A DNA stretch of 6,842 nt, from the NCBI GenBank assembly GCA_964432565.1, contig CAYSOA010000075.1, positions 1 through 6,842 on the forward strand. Direction: 5' to 3'. This DNA comes from CAIOHW01 sp964432565. GTDB lineage: Bacteria > Bdellovibrionota > UBA1018. Made by a program: the position numbers and the translations under genes. Under the pieces are notes generated by a model that had not been told where the DNA came from, searched no databases, and saw only the letters and a list, made by a program, of their open reading frames with translations. Shown here one piece after another: positions 1-6,699 of this stretch (position 1 is the stretch's first letter; each line of letters starts with the position of its first letter).

Positions 1-250
1 CCATCCTTGTGTTCACGCTCAGGAACCGTCCTTCTTTGGACTACCAGCACCTGAAACTCGGATCTAACTTCCTACTTTATTCTCACTACTTCGGCTTTTT
101 CGCGGTGTTTCTTGACTCGAAACCCCCCAGAAACGCCGCCTCAAAAACCTGAATAGTTGATCCTGCTTTTGATTTTACACGATTTTTCTCAAAGACCAGT
201 TCTTTTTTACAGGGGGTTCATTTTTGACTCTCCTGCGGCTGGTTCTTCTG

Positions 251-266
251 CCGATACGTTTATCGG
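251..266 (+). promoter_or_regulatory. Inverted repeat overlapping the Shine-Dalgarno of the first gene
   Basis: CCGATA-CGTT-TATCGG is a perfect 6-bp inverted repeat with a 4-nt loop. Its right arm ends at 266, inside the GGAGGA at 265-270 that serves as ribosome binding site for the TTG start at 279. Folded as RNA, it would hide the first two bases of the Shine-Dalgarno. As DNA, it could be a small operator. The stem is short and only moderately stable, so any regulatory role is inference. Confidence 0.4.
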
Positions 267-270
267 AGGA
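265..270 (+). promoter_or_regulatory. Ribosome binding site GGAGGA deciding a TTG start
   Basis: GGAGGA stands 8 nt before TTG at 279. In that frame the region upstream back to the TGA at 225-227 contains no ATG, GTG or other TTG codon. The strong Shine-Dalgarno and a sensible signal peptide right after the TTG make this the preferred start of the PilP-like gene. Confidence 0.7.
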
Positions 271-278
271 AAGCGCCT

Positions 279-773
279 TTGACCCACTCGCTCCGGCACC
301 GCTCGAAATGCCGACCGCTCGAATCGCGCTTCTGGCGCGGTTTGTGGGTAGCCGCCTGTGTCTGGCTGGCCAGTGTGTCGGTGTCGGCAGCCGAGACGGC
401 ACCAGCAACCGACCCGTACCTCGGGCTTTGGGATCAAGATCCCAGCTTTCTTTTTGTGCGCCCCGAGTTTACCTGGGGCCGAGATCCCTTTCTCAAGCGG
501 CCTGGGTTCGGCCCGAATGACTTCGCTGAGCCGAAATGGGAGCTCACGGCCGTCTTTTTTGACGGACCCCAGTCTGAAGCCCTCGTCAACGGAGCGCGCG
601 TTCGAATCGGAGAAGAAATTGGCGGCCGCATTGTTGAAGAAATCGGCCCGAACTACGTCCTGTTGACGCGAGAGGACTCAGTTTTAGAGCTCAATCTGCC
701 GACCAATACGGATGGAGGCAGTTCAATTCGACTCGAAGAGGTCGAAGCGACTGGTGGAGCGCCAAAACGATGA
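279..773 (+). CDS. PilP/GspC-like exported secretin partner protein
   Basis: The 164-residue product probably works in the periplasm as the inner-membrane-side partner of the secretin encoded next. The N-terminus is basic (residues 3-20), followed by a hydrophobic stretch (about 22-36) and a likely signal peptidase site after A37 or A38. The mature part begins with a low-complexity segment and then has a W-G-RDPF motif (66-71). 'RDPF' next to proline/glycine is typical of type IV pilus PilP and also resembles GspC-type proteins. A compact beta-rich domain follows (about 87-140) with alternating valine/glycine patterns such as VNGARVRIGEE (103-113). PilP is usually a lipoprotein of about 170-180 residues. 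Here the only lipobox-like site (VAAC, 24-27) is followed by more hydrophobic residues, so lipidation is doubtful. The stop overlaps the secretin start by 4 nt, implying translational coupling. The family assignment rests on motif, size and neighbour, not on a close match I recognise. Confidence 0.68.
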   Translation: MTHSLRHRSKCRPLESRFWRGLWVAACVWLASVSVSAAETAPATDPYLGLWDQDPSFLFVRPEFTWGRDPFLKRPGFGPNDFAEPKWELTAVFFDGPQSEALVNGARVRIGEEIGGRIVEEIGPNYVLLTREDSVLELNLPTNTDGGSSIRLEEVEATGGAPKR

Positions 774-2254
774 CCCTGAAATGCAGCCCAAGACAGACGA
801 TGGCTCTTTTGCTGCTAACGCTTCTGGCGCCCGACATTCATGCAGAGGACGGAGCAGCGCCTGCTTCCACCGCCCCTTCGACGCCCACCAAGAAAGTGTC
901 TATTGAGAGTGACCAGTCGATGGAGGAGCTCTTTGAACGCAAACGCTTCAGCCTGAATGTGAAGAACGCCGAAATTCGCGAAGTGCTTCGCGTGATCGCT
1001 GACCGGGGCTCTCTCGAGCTGAAGCTGGGTTCGAGTATCACCGGAAAAATTCAGCTCAGCCTCAAGGAGGCTACCCTCGGCGAAGCACTCGATCGCCTGG
1101 CCGAAGATCATGGGCTCGACTATCTCATCGAAGGCGATCGCCTGATCGTCAAAAAAGTCGAGGGACGCCGAGCCCGGCTGAGCGCTCGAAACCCCGCCCA
1201 GACCACGGACTCGGGCCTCGGTACATCGGGCAGCAGCACTGGCTACGGATCGGTCCGAGAAATTCCGGTGCGATACGCCGAAGCGTCGCAGATTCTGGCA
1301 CAAGTCAGACCCCTTCTTGAGAAGGATGATCTGGTGATTCTGGATGAGCTTGCCAACAGTATTGTTTTTCAGGGCTCGGAGGCCAGCTACCAGAAAGTGC
1401 TCGAATTCATCAAAGTGCTCGACCGGCTTCCGCAGCAGGTTTTGATCGAGGCGCAAGTGGTCGAGACAAGCCGCAGCTTTCTTCAGGCTTATGGATTGAG
1501 CTGGGGCAACTCTACGCCTCGTGGACTGCTCAGCGGCGATCAAACCCTGGCCGCCCGCGTAAATGCTCCGGGTCCCAATCCGATGGCTGCCAACGGAGCG
1601 GTTCGATTGAACGTTGGAAGCATTGCTGGCGGCAATCTCGAAGTCACGCTGTCAGCGGCAGAAAGCAATGGCGACGCTCGCGTCATCTCTCGGCCTAAAG
1701 TAGTGACTCTGAACAACACGCCAGCCGACATCGATAGCGGCGTTTCGTTCTACATCAAAACCCTCAGTGCGATGGTTGCTGGCGCAGGGGGCGCTGGTGG
1801 AGGCGTCGGGGGCGCCACTGGTGGCGTCAGCCGCCTGCGAGCAGGGCTTTCTCTTTCGGTGACGCCCACGATCATGGGTAAAGACATGGTCAAGCTCAAG
1901 ATCAACATCAACAACAGCACCCCAGATGAGTCGCAGGCAGTCGATGGGATTCCCGGAATCATCAACAACAGCGCTCAGACCTCTGTGATCATCAGTGAAG
2001 GCCGCACGGCCGTGATTGCAGGACTGGTAAAAAATACCGGCGGAAAAAGCACGGCGGGCCTGCCGTTTTTTCGCGACATTCCCATTCTGGGCGCCCTGTT
2101 TCGCAACAGCACGTATTCTGACCGCAACAACGAGCTCGTGATGTTCATCACGCCGCAAATCGTCACGCCCCAGCTCGACCTCAAGCCCGAAAAACGCTTC
2201 GGTGAGCCGAAGGTGAGGCTTCCGGCCACCGATTTGACCTCATCAGGCACCTGA
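770..2254 (+). CDS. Secretin, short PilQ-like outer-membrane channel
   Basis: The 494-residue protein should form the multimeric outer-membrane gate of a type IV pilus or a related type II/III secretion apparatus. A signal peptide spans about 1-25 (cleavage at IHA|ED). An N0/STN domain follows at about 61-129 (SLNVKNAEIREVL to DRLIVKKV), then a Ser/Gly/Thr linker (131-162) and a single N1/NolW-type repeat (163-222, beginning REIPVRYAEA). The secretin core is at about 223-466. Its signature motifs are VISRPKV (305-311), GRTAVIAGL (411-419), LPFFRDIPILGALF (431-444) and ELVMFITPQIV (455-465). A glycine-rich stretch interrupts the core at 337-353. One N0 plus one N1 fits PilQ better than GspD, which has N0 to N3. 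However, the amino-terminal AMIN domains of classical PilQ (around 700 residues) are absent. The start is ATG at 770 with GGTGGAG at 753-759; M11 is a less likely alternative. A type III (SctC-like) identity is possible but no other type III genes are visible. Confidence 0.94.
   Translation: MTLKCSPRQTMALLLLTLLAPDIHAEDGAAPASTAPSTPTKKVSIESDQSMEELFERKRFSLNVKNAEIREVLRVIADRGSLELKLGSSITGKIQLSLKEATLGEALDRLAEDHGLDYLIEGDRLIVKKVEGRRARLSARNPAQTTDSGLGTSGSSTGYGSVREIPVRYAEASQILAQVRPLLEKDDLVILDELANSIVFQGSEASYQKVLEFIKVLDRLPQQVLIEAQVVETSRSFLQAYGLSWGNSTPRGLLSGDQTLAARVNAPGPNPMAANGAVRLNVGSIAGGNLEVTLSAAESNGDARVISRPKVVTLNNTPADIDSGVSFYIKTLSAMVAGAGGAGGGVGGATGGVSRLRAGLSLSVTPTIMGKDMVKLKININNSTPDESQAVDGIPGIINNSAQTSVIISEGRTAVIAGLVKNTGGKSTAGLPFFRDIPILGALFRNSTYSDRNNELVMFITPQIVTPQLDLKPEKRFGEPKVRLPATDLTSSGT
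1787..1828 (+). repeat. In-frame 21-nt tandem repeat in the secretin gene
   Basis: Positions 1787-1807 and 1808-1828 are adjacent 21-nt units, identical at 17 of 21 positions by hand alignment. They encode GGAGGGV (residues 340-346) and GGATGGV (347-353). The repeat lies between the two core strands around VSFYIKT (325-331) and GLSLSVTPTI (359-368), where many secretins carry a variable loop. Seven codons per unit keep the frame. It looks like a local duplication or slippage product. Confidence 0.75.
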
Positions 2255-2276
2255 TTTCGGTACGCCTTCTGCATCG

Positions 2277-2295
2277 GCGGGCGCCATGCGCCTGC
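2277..2295 (+). promoter_or_regulatory. GC-rich hairpin with the GT4 start codon in its loop
   Basis: The segment GCGGGCGCCATGCGCCTGC can pair 2277-2284 with 2288-2295: eight pairs, seven of them G-C and one G-U, closing a CAT loop. The A and T of the ATG at 2286 are in the loop and its G closes the stem. No T-run follows, so it is not an intrinsic terminator. Such a structure would hinder independent initiation and would suit translation that depends on ribosomes finishing the upstream secretin gene. Part of the pairing may simply reflect high GC content. Confidence 0.45.
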
Positions 2296-3347
2296 GTATC
2301 GCTTTGATCGCCCCTCCCTATGAAAGCGTCCCTCCCAAACTGTACGGAGGCACCGAGAGAGTCGTGCACGAGCTGGCCTGTGGCCTTCAGTCTCGCCACG
2401 TCGAGACGACCGTCATCGGCGCTGGCGACTCGACCGTGCCCGGAAGGCTCATTGCCTCGACTCCCCAGGCGCTGCGGCTGCGTCCAGCACCGGCCAGCGA
2501 CCCAGCACTGCACCAACTCGCGTCGCTCGCGCTCGCTGCCTCGATCGCCGACGATTTCGACCTGATTCACAACCATAATGACGGCTGGATGCTGCCCCTG
2601 CTCCGCATGAGCCGAACCCCGGTGCTGACCACCCTTCACGGGCGACTCGACCAGGCCGACCTTCAAATGCCGCTTCGCGCCTATTCCGAAGCACGCTTCA
2701 TCGCCATCAGTGAGTCGCAGCGCAGTCAGGGGCCTGCCCTGAAATGGGCGGCTACCATTCCGCATGGACTCGATCTCTCACGGTTTCGGTTTCACCCAAA
2801 ACCCGGAAAGTACCTCGCTTTTCTGGGGCGCATCACCCCTGAAAAGCGCCCCGATCTTGCGATTCGCATGGCACTGAAAGCGGATATCCCGCTCAAGATC
2901 GCTGCCAAGGTGGAGGCCGGACGTGATCAGGAGTACTTCGATGCCGTGATTCGACCGCATCTCGACGGCCGTCAGGTCGAGTTCATCGGAGAGATCTCGG
3001 AATCTGAGAAATCGGAGTTTTTGGGCAACGCGCTTGCCCTTGCCTTTCCGATCGACTGGCCCGAACCCTTCGGGCTCGTGATGATCGAATCGCTCGCCTG
3101 CGGCACCCCTGTTCTCGCGCGTCCGATGGGCTCGGTTCCCGAAGTACTGAGCGACGGCAAGACAGGCTTCATCGATCTCGATGTCGATCGCCTTGCCGCA
3201 CGAGTTCGCGATCTCGACAAGATCAGCCGACTCGAATGCCGCGCCTGGGTTGCCGAACGCTTTTCAATCGACCGCATGGTAGAGGACCACCTTCGTGCCT
3301 ATCATCAAGCCATCAGCGATCGACGGAATCTCGTACATTCCGTCTGA
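2286..3347 (+). CDS. GT4-family (GT-B fold) glycosyltransferase
   Basis: The 353-residue cytoplasmic enzyme should move a sugar from a nucleotide-activated donor to a glycan, lipid or small acceptor. The N-terminal Rossmann half opens with MRLRIALIAPPYE and contains KLYGGTERVVHEL (18-30), the usual GT4 acceptor-side glycine loop. TTLHGR lies at 115-120. The C-terminal donor domain has FLGRITPEKRPD (179-190), with the conserved Arg and Lys, and the EX7E motif E260-PFGLVMI-E268, followed by ACGTPVLA (271-278) and GSVPEVL (282-288). There is no signal peptide or membrane segment. The length is normal for the family. The start is supported by protein similarity rather than by a good Shine-Dalgarno, which is lacking. 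Its end overlaps the debranching-type gene by 53 nt. Such GT4 genes occur next to amylo-alpha-1,6-glucosidase genes in other bacteria, suggesting a joint role in alpha-glucan or glycoside metabolism. Donor and acceptor cannot be read from the sequence. Confidence 0.92.
   Translation: MRLRIALIAPPYESVPPKLYGGTERVVHELACGLQSRHVETTVIGAGDSTVPGRLIASTPQALRLRPAPASDPALHQLASLALAASIADDFDLIHNHNDGWMLPLLRMSRTPVLTTLHGRLDQADLQMPLRAYSEARFIAISESQRSQGPALKWAATIPHGLDLSRFRFHPKPGKYLAFLGRITPEKRPDLAIRMALKADIPLKIAAKVEAGRDQEYFDAVIRPHLDGRQVEFIGEISESEKSEFLGNALALAFPIDWPEPFGLVMIESLACGTPVLARPMGSVPEVLSDGKTGFIDLDVDRLAARVRDLDKISRLECRAWVAERFSIDRMVEDHLRAYHQAISDRRNLVHSV
3281..3286 (+). promoter_or_regulatory. Ribosome binding site AGAGGA inside the GT4 gene
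   Basis: AGAGGA lies 8 nt before GTG at 3295, within the end of the glycosyltransferase coding region. No ATG appears in that frame near the glycosyltransferase stop, so this internal site plus GTG is the best start for the next gene. A weak 4-bp stem (TGGT 3277-3280 with ACCA 3286-3289) would present AGAGG in its loop. Confidence 0.6.
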
Positions 3348-5523
3348 TTCGATCGCCCCTGCGATTCGAAAACTGAGCATCAAGGACAGCCGGGCCTTCG
3401 CCGTCACGGATATTCGAGGCGAAAACCCCAGAGGTCGCCCTTCGGAGCTGGGTTTCTACTACAACGATACTCGGCACCTGAACACCTGGGAGACGCTCAT
3501 CAACGGCCAGGCGCCGGTGCCGCTGGCGCAAGAGCTGCAGCATCAGGGCAGCACCCTTGTCCTGTCGATGACCAATCGCGACCTGCCCCTTCTGGGAGCG
3601 GAAGGCCGAATCGCGCGCGACACGCTGCTGATTCGAAGAATCCTGTCACTGCATCGTGACACACTTTTTGAGATCCTCACGATTCGTAACTTTTCAGGCT
3701 CCGTGCAGCAGCTCCAACTCGAACACTGGGCCGGCACTCGCTTCGAGGACATCTTCGAAGTACGCGGGATGACACGGGCCTCGCGCGGACGCCTGCGACC
3801 CGCCCGGGAAGAGTCCCCCGAGCATTTCGTTTTGAGCTACGAGGGGCTCGACTTCCGAATTCGAAGCACCCACCTGCACCGGTTTTATCCCGCAGAGAAG
3901 ATCCGCCTGTCGCCCTATCTGGCCGGATGGTTTGCGCGCCTGTCGCTTGAACCAAAAGAAATTCTGACCCTTCGAATCGTGGTGTCTTTCGATCAGCCGT
4001 CAGATGGGCGATTTCACGGTGAGCCATTCAACGACCTCGATGCCGGATCGATGATGGCACTGGCTTCACAGCGCGGCAGCAAGCCCCGCTTCTTCGATTT
4101 TAAGATCGAGAGCGACCATGCCATCTTGAACCGCGCCTTCGACTGCGCCATCACCGACCTGACGATGCTGTTGGGACAAGAGTCGGACTCGCTCTTTTAT
4201 CCCTATGCCGGCATCCCCTGGTTCTCGGCGCCGTTTGGGCGCGACGGAATCATTACCGCCTATCAACTGCTACCGTGGTCACCCGAGGTGGCCCGCGGCG
4301 TTCTGGATTTTGTCTTCTCGAATCTGGGATCCGCCCAGGATGCGTTTACGGACGAAGAACCCGGCAAGGTCTTTCACGAGCTGAGGCGGGGCGAGATGGC
4401 CGCCATGAAGGAAGTGCCCTTCATCCCCTACTTTGGCTCGGTCGATTCGACGCCGCTGGCCCTGATTCTCCTGCATGAGTACCTGTGCTGGACCGAGGAC
4501 CGAGACGCGCTCGAACGCTGGTGGCCCTCGGTCGAGAGGGCACTTCAGTGGCTGGATCTCTGGGGTGACGCCGACCACGACCTGTTTCTCGAGTACGCCC
4601 GCAAGTCAGAGGGCGGCCTGAGCAATCAGGGATGGAAGGACTCGCACGACTCCGTGATGCATGAAGATGGGCTACTCGCCCTCGCACCCATTCGCCTCTG
4701 CGAAGTACAGGCCTATGGGTACCGCGCGAAGATGGGGATCGCCGAGCTTGCCGAGTGGCGAGGGGATCTTCAGACAGCAGAACGCCTGCGCTCGAGTGCA
4801 CTTCGTCTGAGATCTGAGTTTCAAGAAAAGTTTTGGAACCGCGACGCCGGCTACGTCGTTTTGGCACTCGACGGCAGCGGTCGGCCCTGCCAGGTACGAA
4901 GCTCGAACATGGGGCATTGCCTCTGGGGCGGGATACTAAACGATTCCGAAGCTCGCTCGGTGAGCGGTCATCTGCTTTCAGACGCCCTCTTCAGTGGTCA
5001 TGGCATTCGAACCCTCGCCGACACCGAGCAGGCCTACAATCCGATGAGCTATCACAATGGCTCGGTATGGCCCCACGACAATGCCCTGATCGCCGACGGG
5101 CTCAGGCGCTACGGCCGGGTGGGCGACCTGCTCCGCCTCAGTGACGCCCTGGTGGGGGTGCTCGAATCAAGCGACGACTATCGATTTCCGGAGCTCTTTT
5201 GCGGGTTCAGAAAACGCGGCCTAGAGCCCCCCATCCCCTACGAGGTGGCCTGCAAACCCCAGGCATGGAGCGCCGGTTCGCTCTTTCTGCTGATGCGCTC
5301 GCTGCTAGGCTTGGGTATCGATCTTCGGGGTTCGCAGGTGACACTACGAGACCCCGTCCTGCCCCGACGAGCCCGGCAGCTTGAAATCAGTGGCCTCACG
5401 GTTCGGGGAAGGCCGCTAGGATTTCAGGTCAGCTCGACTCGAGGCCATGTTCGAATTGAAAGCCTGCCCGGCACGCTCAGGCCGCTGGTAACCAAAACTC
5501 GAAACGGCGGAACCGGGTTTTGA
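3295..5523 (+). CDS. Amylo-alpha-1,6-glucosidase / glycogen debranching-type glycoside hydrolase
   Basis: The 742-residue, probably cytoplasmic protein has the two-part architecture of bacterial amylo-alpha-1,6-glucosidase-like proteins, which act on alpha-glucans or glucosides. Residues about 27-240 form the N-terminal beta-rich 'glycogen debranching N-terminal' domain, marked by FAVTDIRGE (35-43) and GFYYNDTRHLNTWE (53-66). Residues about 270-670 form an (alpha/alpha)6-type catalytic domain. Its conserved stretches are IPWFSAPFGRDGIIT (307-321), GWKDSHDS (446-453), YNPMSYHNGSVWPHDNA (581-597) and KPQAWSAGS (654-662). A beta-rich tail of about 70 residues follows. There is no signal peptide. 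The GTG start is chosen for the AGAGGA 8 nt upstream. About 25 residues precede the recognisable domain, so a later non-ATG start cannot be excluded. The 53-nt overlap with the glycosyltransferase gene points to co-translation. True substrate, whether glycogen branch points, oligosaccharides or a glycoside made by the neighbour, is unknown. Confidence 0.92.
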   Translation: MPIIKPSAIDGISYIPSDSIAPAIRKLSIKDSRAFAVTDIRGENPRGRPSELGFYYNDTRHLNTWETLINGQAPVPLAQELQHQGSTLVLSMTNRDLPLLGAEGRIARDTLLIRRILSLHRDTLFEILTIRNFSGSVQQLQLEHWAGTRFEDIFEVRGMTRASRGRLRPAREESPEHFVLSYEGLDFRIRSTHLHRFYPAEKIRLSPYLAGWFARLSLEPKEILTLRIVVSFDQPSDGRFHGEPFNDLDAGSMMALASQRGSKPRFFDFKIESDHAILNRAFDCAITDLTMLLGQESDSLFYPYAGIPWFSAPFGRDGIITAYQLLPWSPEVARGVLDFVFSNLGSAQDAFTDEEPGKVFHELRRGEMAAMKEVPFIPYFGSVDSTPLALILLHEYLCWTEDRDALERWWPSVERALQWLDLWGDADHDLFLEYARKSEGGLSNQGWKDSHDSVMHEDGLLALAPIRLCEVQAYGYRAKMGIAELAEWRGDLQTAERLRSSALRLRSEFQEKFWNRDAGYVVLALDGSGRPCQVRSSNMGHCLWGGILNDSEARSVSGHLLSDALFSGHGIRTLADTEQAYNPMSYHNGSVWPHDNALIADGLRRYGRVGDLLRLSDALVGVLESSDDYRFPELFCGFRKRGLEPPIPYEVACKPQAWSAGSLFLLMRSLLGLGIDLRGSQVTLRDPVLPRRARQLEISGLTVRGRPLGFQVSSTRGHVRIESLPGTLRPLVTKTRNGGTGF

Positions 5524-5562
5524 CTTGAGAAATCTGGCCCTCGACGTCACTCTCACAGAGAA

Positions 5563-5574
5563 ATGGCCGGCCAT
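5563..5574. repeat. Perfect palindrome at the wecE start codon
   Basis: ATGGCCGGCCAT is a 12-nt perfect palindrome covering codons 1-4 (M-A-G-H) of wecE. As RNA it could form only a 4-bp stem with a CCGG loop. It may be chance. It is listed because it encodes the residues that precede the conserved IPFN start of WecE homologues. Confidence 0.5.
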
Positions 5575-6699
5575 AGAATCCCCTTCAACAAGCCTCACTT
5601 TTTTGGCAACGAGATCCACTACATTCAGCAGGCCCTCGCCAATGGCCATATCTCGGGAAATGGCCCCTTCACCAATAAATGTGAAGAATGGTTGAAAGAC
5701 AGGCTTCAGGTCAAAAAGAGCCTGCTGACCACTTCCTGCACCGATGCACTTGAAATGTGCGCACTGCTACTCGAACTCGAGCCTGGCGACGAAATCATCA
5801 TGCCATCGTTTACGTTCGTCTCGACGGCAAATGCATTCGTCCTTCACGGAGGAATTCCCGTCTTCGCAGATATTCGTCCCGACACGCTCAACATTGATCA
5901 TGAGCAGATTGAGTCGCTGATTACTCCACGCACCCGCGCAGTTGTGGTCGTGCATTACGCAGGTGTGGCATGTGAGATGGACACGATTATCGAGATTGCC
6001 CAACGTCACGGCCTGATCGTAATTGAGGACAATGCACATGGCTTCTTGGGTAGCTACAAGGGTCGGCCACTCGGAAGCATTGGCAACCTAGCTACGCTAA
6101 GCTTTCACGAAACCAAGAACATCACCTGCGGCGAGGGCGGAGCACTTTTGATCAAAGACTCAAAGTACTCTGATAGAGCCGAGATTTTGCGCGATAAGGG
6201 AACAAATCGAGCGAGGTTTATCAGCGGAGAAGTCGACAAGTACACCTGGGTGGACAAAGGCTCCAGCTTCCTTCCGTCGGACCTGCTGGCAGGTGTTCTT
6301 CTAGCGCAGCTTCAGCATGAATCTGAAATACAGGAGCGTCGATCCAGGATCTGGAAGACCTACGAATCGTCGCTTTGGCAATGGGCGAAACCAATCGGTA
6401 TCCAGCTTCCGACCGTTCCAGACAATTGTGAGCAGGCTTATCACCTGTTTTATCTTCTGATGCCCGACCCGGAAAGCAGGACCGAGCTGATTCAGCATCT
6501 GGCTGGCCATGGCATCCACGGAGTATTCCATTATTCTCCGCTGAACACCGCTCCAATGGCCAGTCACTGGAGTCCTCAACCCAGCTGTCCAGTTTCGGAG
6601 TCAGTGGCGGACCGCCTCGTTCGACTGCCCATCTACTTCGAGTTGTCCGAAGAGGACCAGAACTCAATTGTTCGCTGCATTCAGGAATTTAAATGCTGA
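5563..6699 (+). CDS. wecE: dTDP-4-amino-4,6-dideoxygalactose transaminase
   Basis: This PLP-dependent sugar aminotransferase (aspartate aminotransferase fold, DegT/DnrJ/EryC1 family) converts dTDP-4-keto-6-deoxy-D-glucose with L-glutamate to dTDP-Fuc4N, a precursor for enterobacterial common antigen-like glycans, O-antigens or glycoprotein sugars. Its 378 residues match the roughly 376 of E. coli WecE/RffA and align along the length: IPFNKPHFFGNE (6-17), PSFTFVSTANAFVL (81-94), RPDTLNID (105-112), VVHYAGVACEMDTI (129-142), VDKYTWVDKGSSFLPSD (224-240). The Schiff-base lysine is K185 in SFHETKN (180-186). D156 in IEDNAHG should bind the PLP ring nitrogen. The usual EDAAQ reads EDNAH here. The start is ATG 5563, the first ATG after the in-frame TGA of the previous gene, but its Shine-Dalgarno is poor. 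Sampled lines are about 50-53% G+C, and 6 of 18 arginines use AGA/AGG (9 of 69 in the preceding gene), suggesting a different origin. The usual partners rmlA/rmlB are not in the window. Confidence 0.92.
   Translation: MAGHRIPFNKPHFFGNEIHYIQQALANGHISGNGPFTNKCEEWLKDRLQVKKSLLTTSCTDALEMCALLLELEPGDEIIMPSFTFVSTANAFVLHGGIPVFADIRPDTLNIDHEQIESLITPRTRAVVVVHYAGVACEMDTIIEIAQRHGLIVIEDNAHGFLGSYKGRPLGSIGNLATLSFHETKNITCGEGGALLIKDSKYSDRAEILRDKGTNRARFISGEVDKYTWVDKGSSFLPSDLLAGVLLAQLQHESEIQERRSRIWKTYESSLWQWAKPIGIQLPTVPDNCEQAYHLFYLLMPDPESRTELIQHLAGHGIHGVFHYSPLNTAPMASHWSPQPSCPVSESVADRLVRLPIYFELSEEDQNSIVRCIQEFKC
6683..6686 (+). promoter_or_regulatory. Ribosome binding site of the last, partial gene
   Basis: AGGA stands 6 nt before ATG at 6693, within the final codons of wecE. 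It supports a real start there although that reading frame is cut by the window edge. Confidence 0.55.

Larger units (their letters stand above)
1..278. other. T-rich upstream region without a supported gene
   Basis: Sampled lines here are about 42% G+C, well below the genes that follow, and pyrimidine-rich on the + strand. One forward frame is open from position 3 to a stop at 148-150. With no visible start or recognisable motif, 49 open codons at a window edge are not enough to call a gene. I looked for -35/-10 pairs: TTGACT at 112-117 and TTGATC at 157-162 exist, but neither has a convincing -10 at 16-18 nt. No hairpin followed by a T-run was found. The promoter for the downstream genes most likely lies here because the first gene begins at 279, but I cannot place it. 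Confidence 0.5.

Noticed and set aside
3..150. Open frame running in from the left edge to a TGA at 148-150, as a possible C-terminal gene fragment
   Set aside because: Only 49 codons, no recognisable motif, low-GC T-rich DNA and no visible start; open length is within chance expectation.
112..185. Sigma70-type promoter using TTGACT (112-117) or TTGATC (157-162)
   Set aside because: No acceptable -10 hexamer at the required spacing for either.
224..520. Forward ORF starting at TTG 224 behind AGGGGG, as an upstream or alternative gene
   Set aside because: It overlaps the PilP-like gene in another frame for most of its length and encodes no recognisable domain. At most its start could be a leader peptide, with nothing else to support it.
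815..1543. Long antisense ORF (242 codons) opposite the secretin
   Set aside because: The + strand encodes clear secretin domains there. Frequent TCG/CTC/CGA codons leave few antisense stops, so it is a shadow.
2277..2295. Intrinsic terminator between secretin and glycosyltransferase
   Set aside because: The hairpin is not followed by a T-run and includes the next start codon.
2181..2765. Antisense ORF (194 codons) across the secretin end and glycosyltransferase start
   Set aside because: Runs opposite well-conserved GT4 motifs and shows no family features of its own.
5543..5548. GACGTC palindrome in the gap before wecE as an operator
   Set aside because: Six bases, single copy, expected often in GC-rich DNA.
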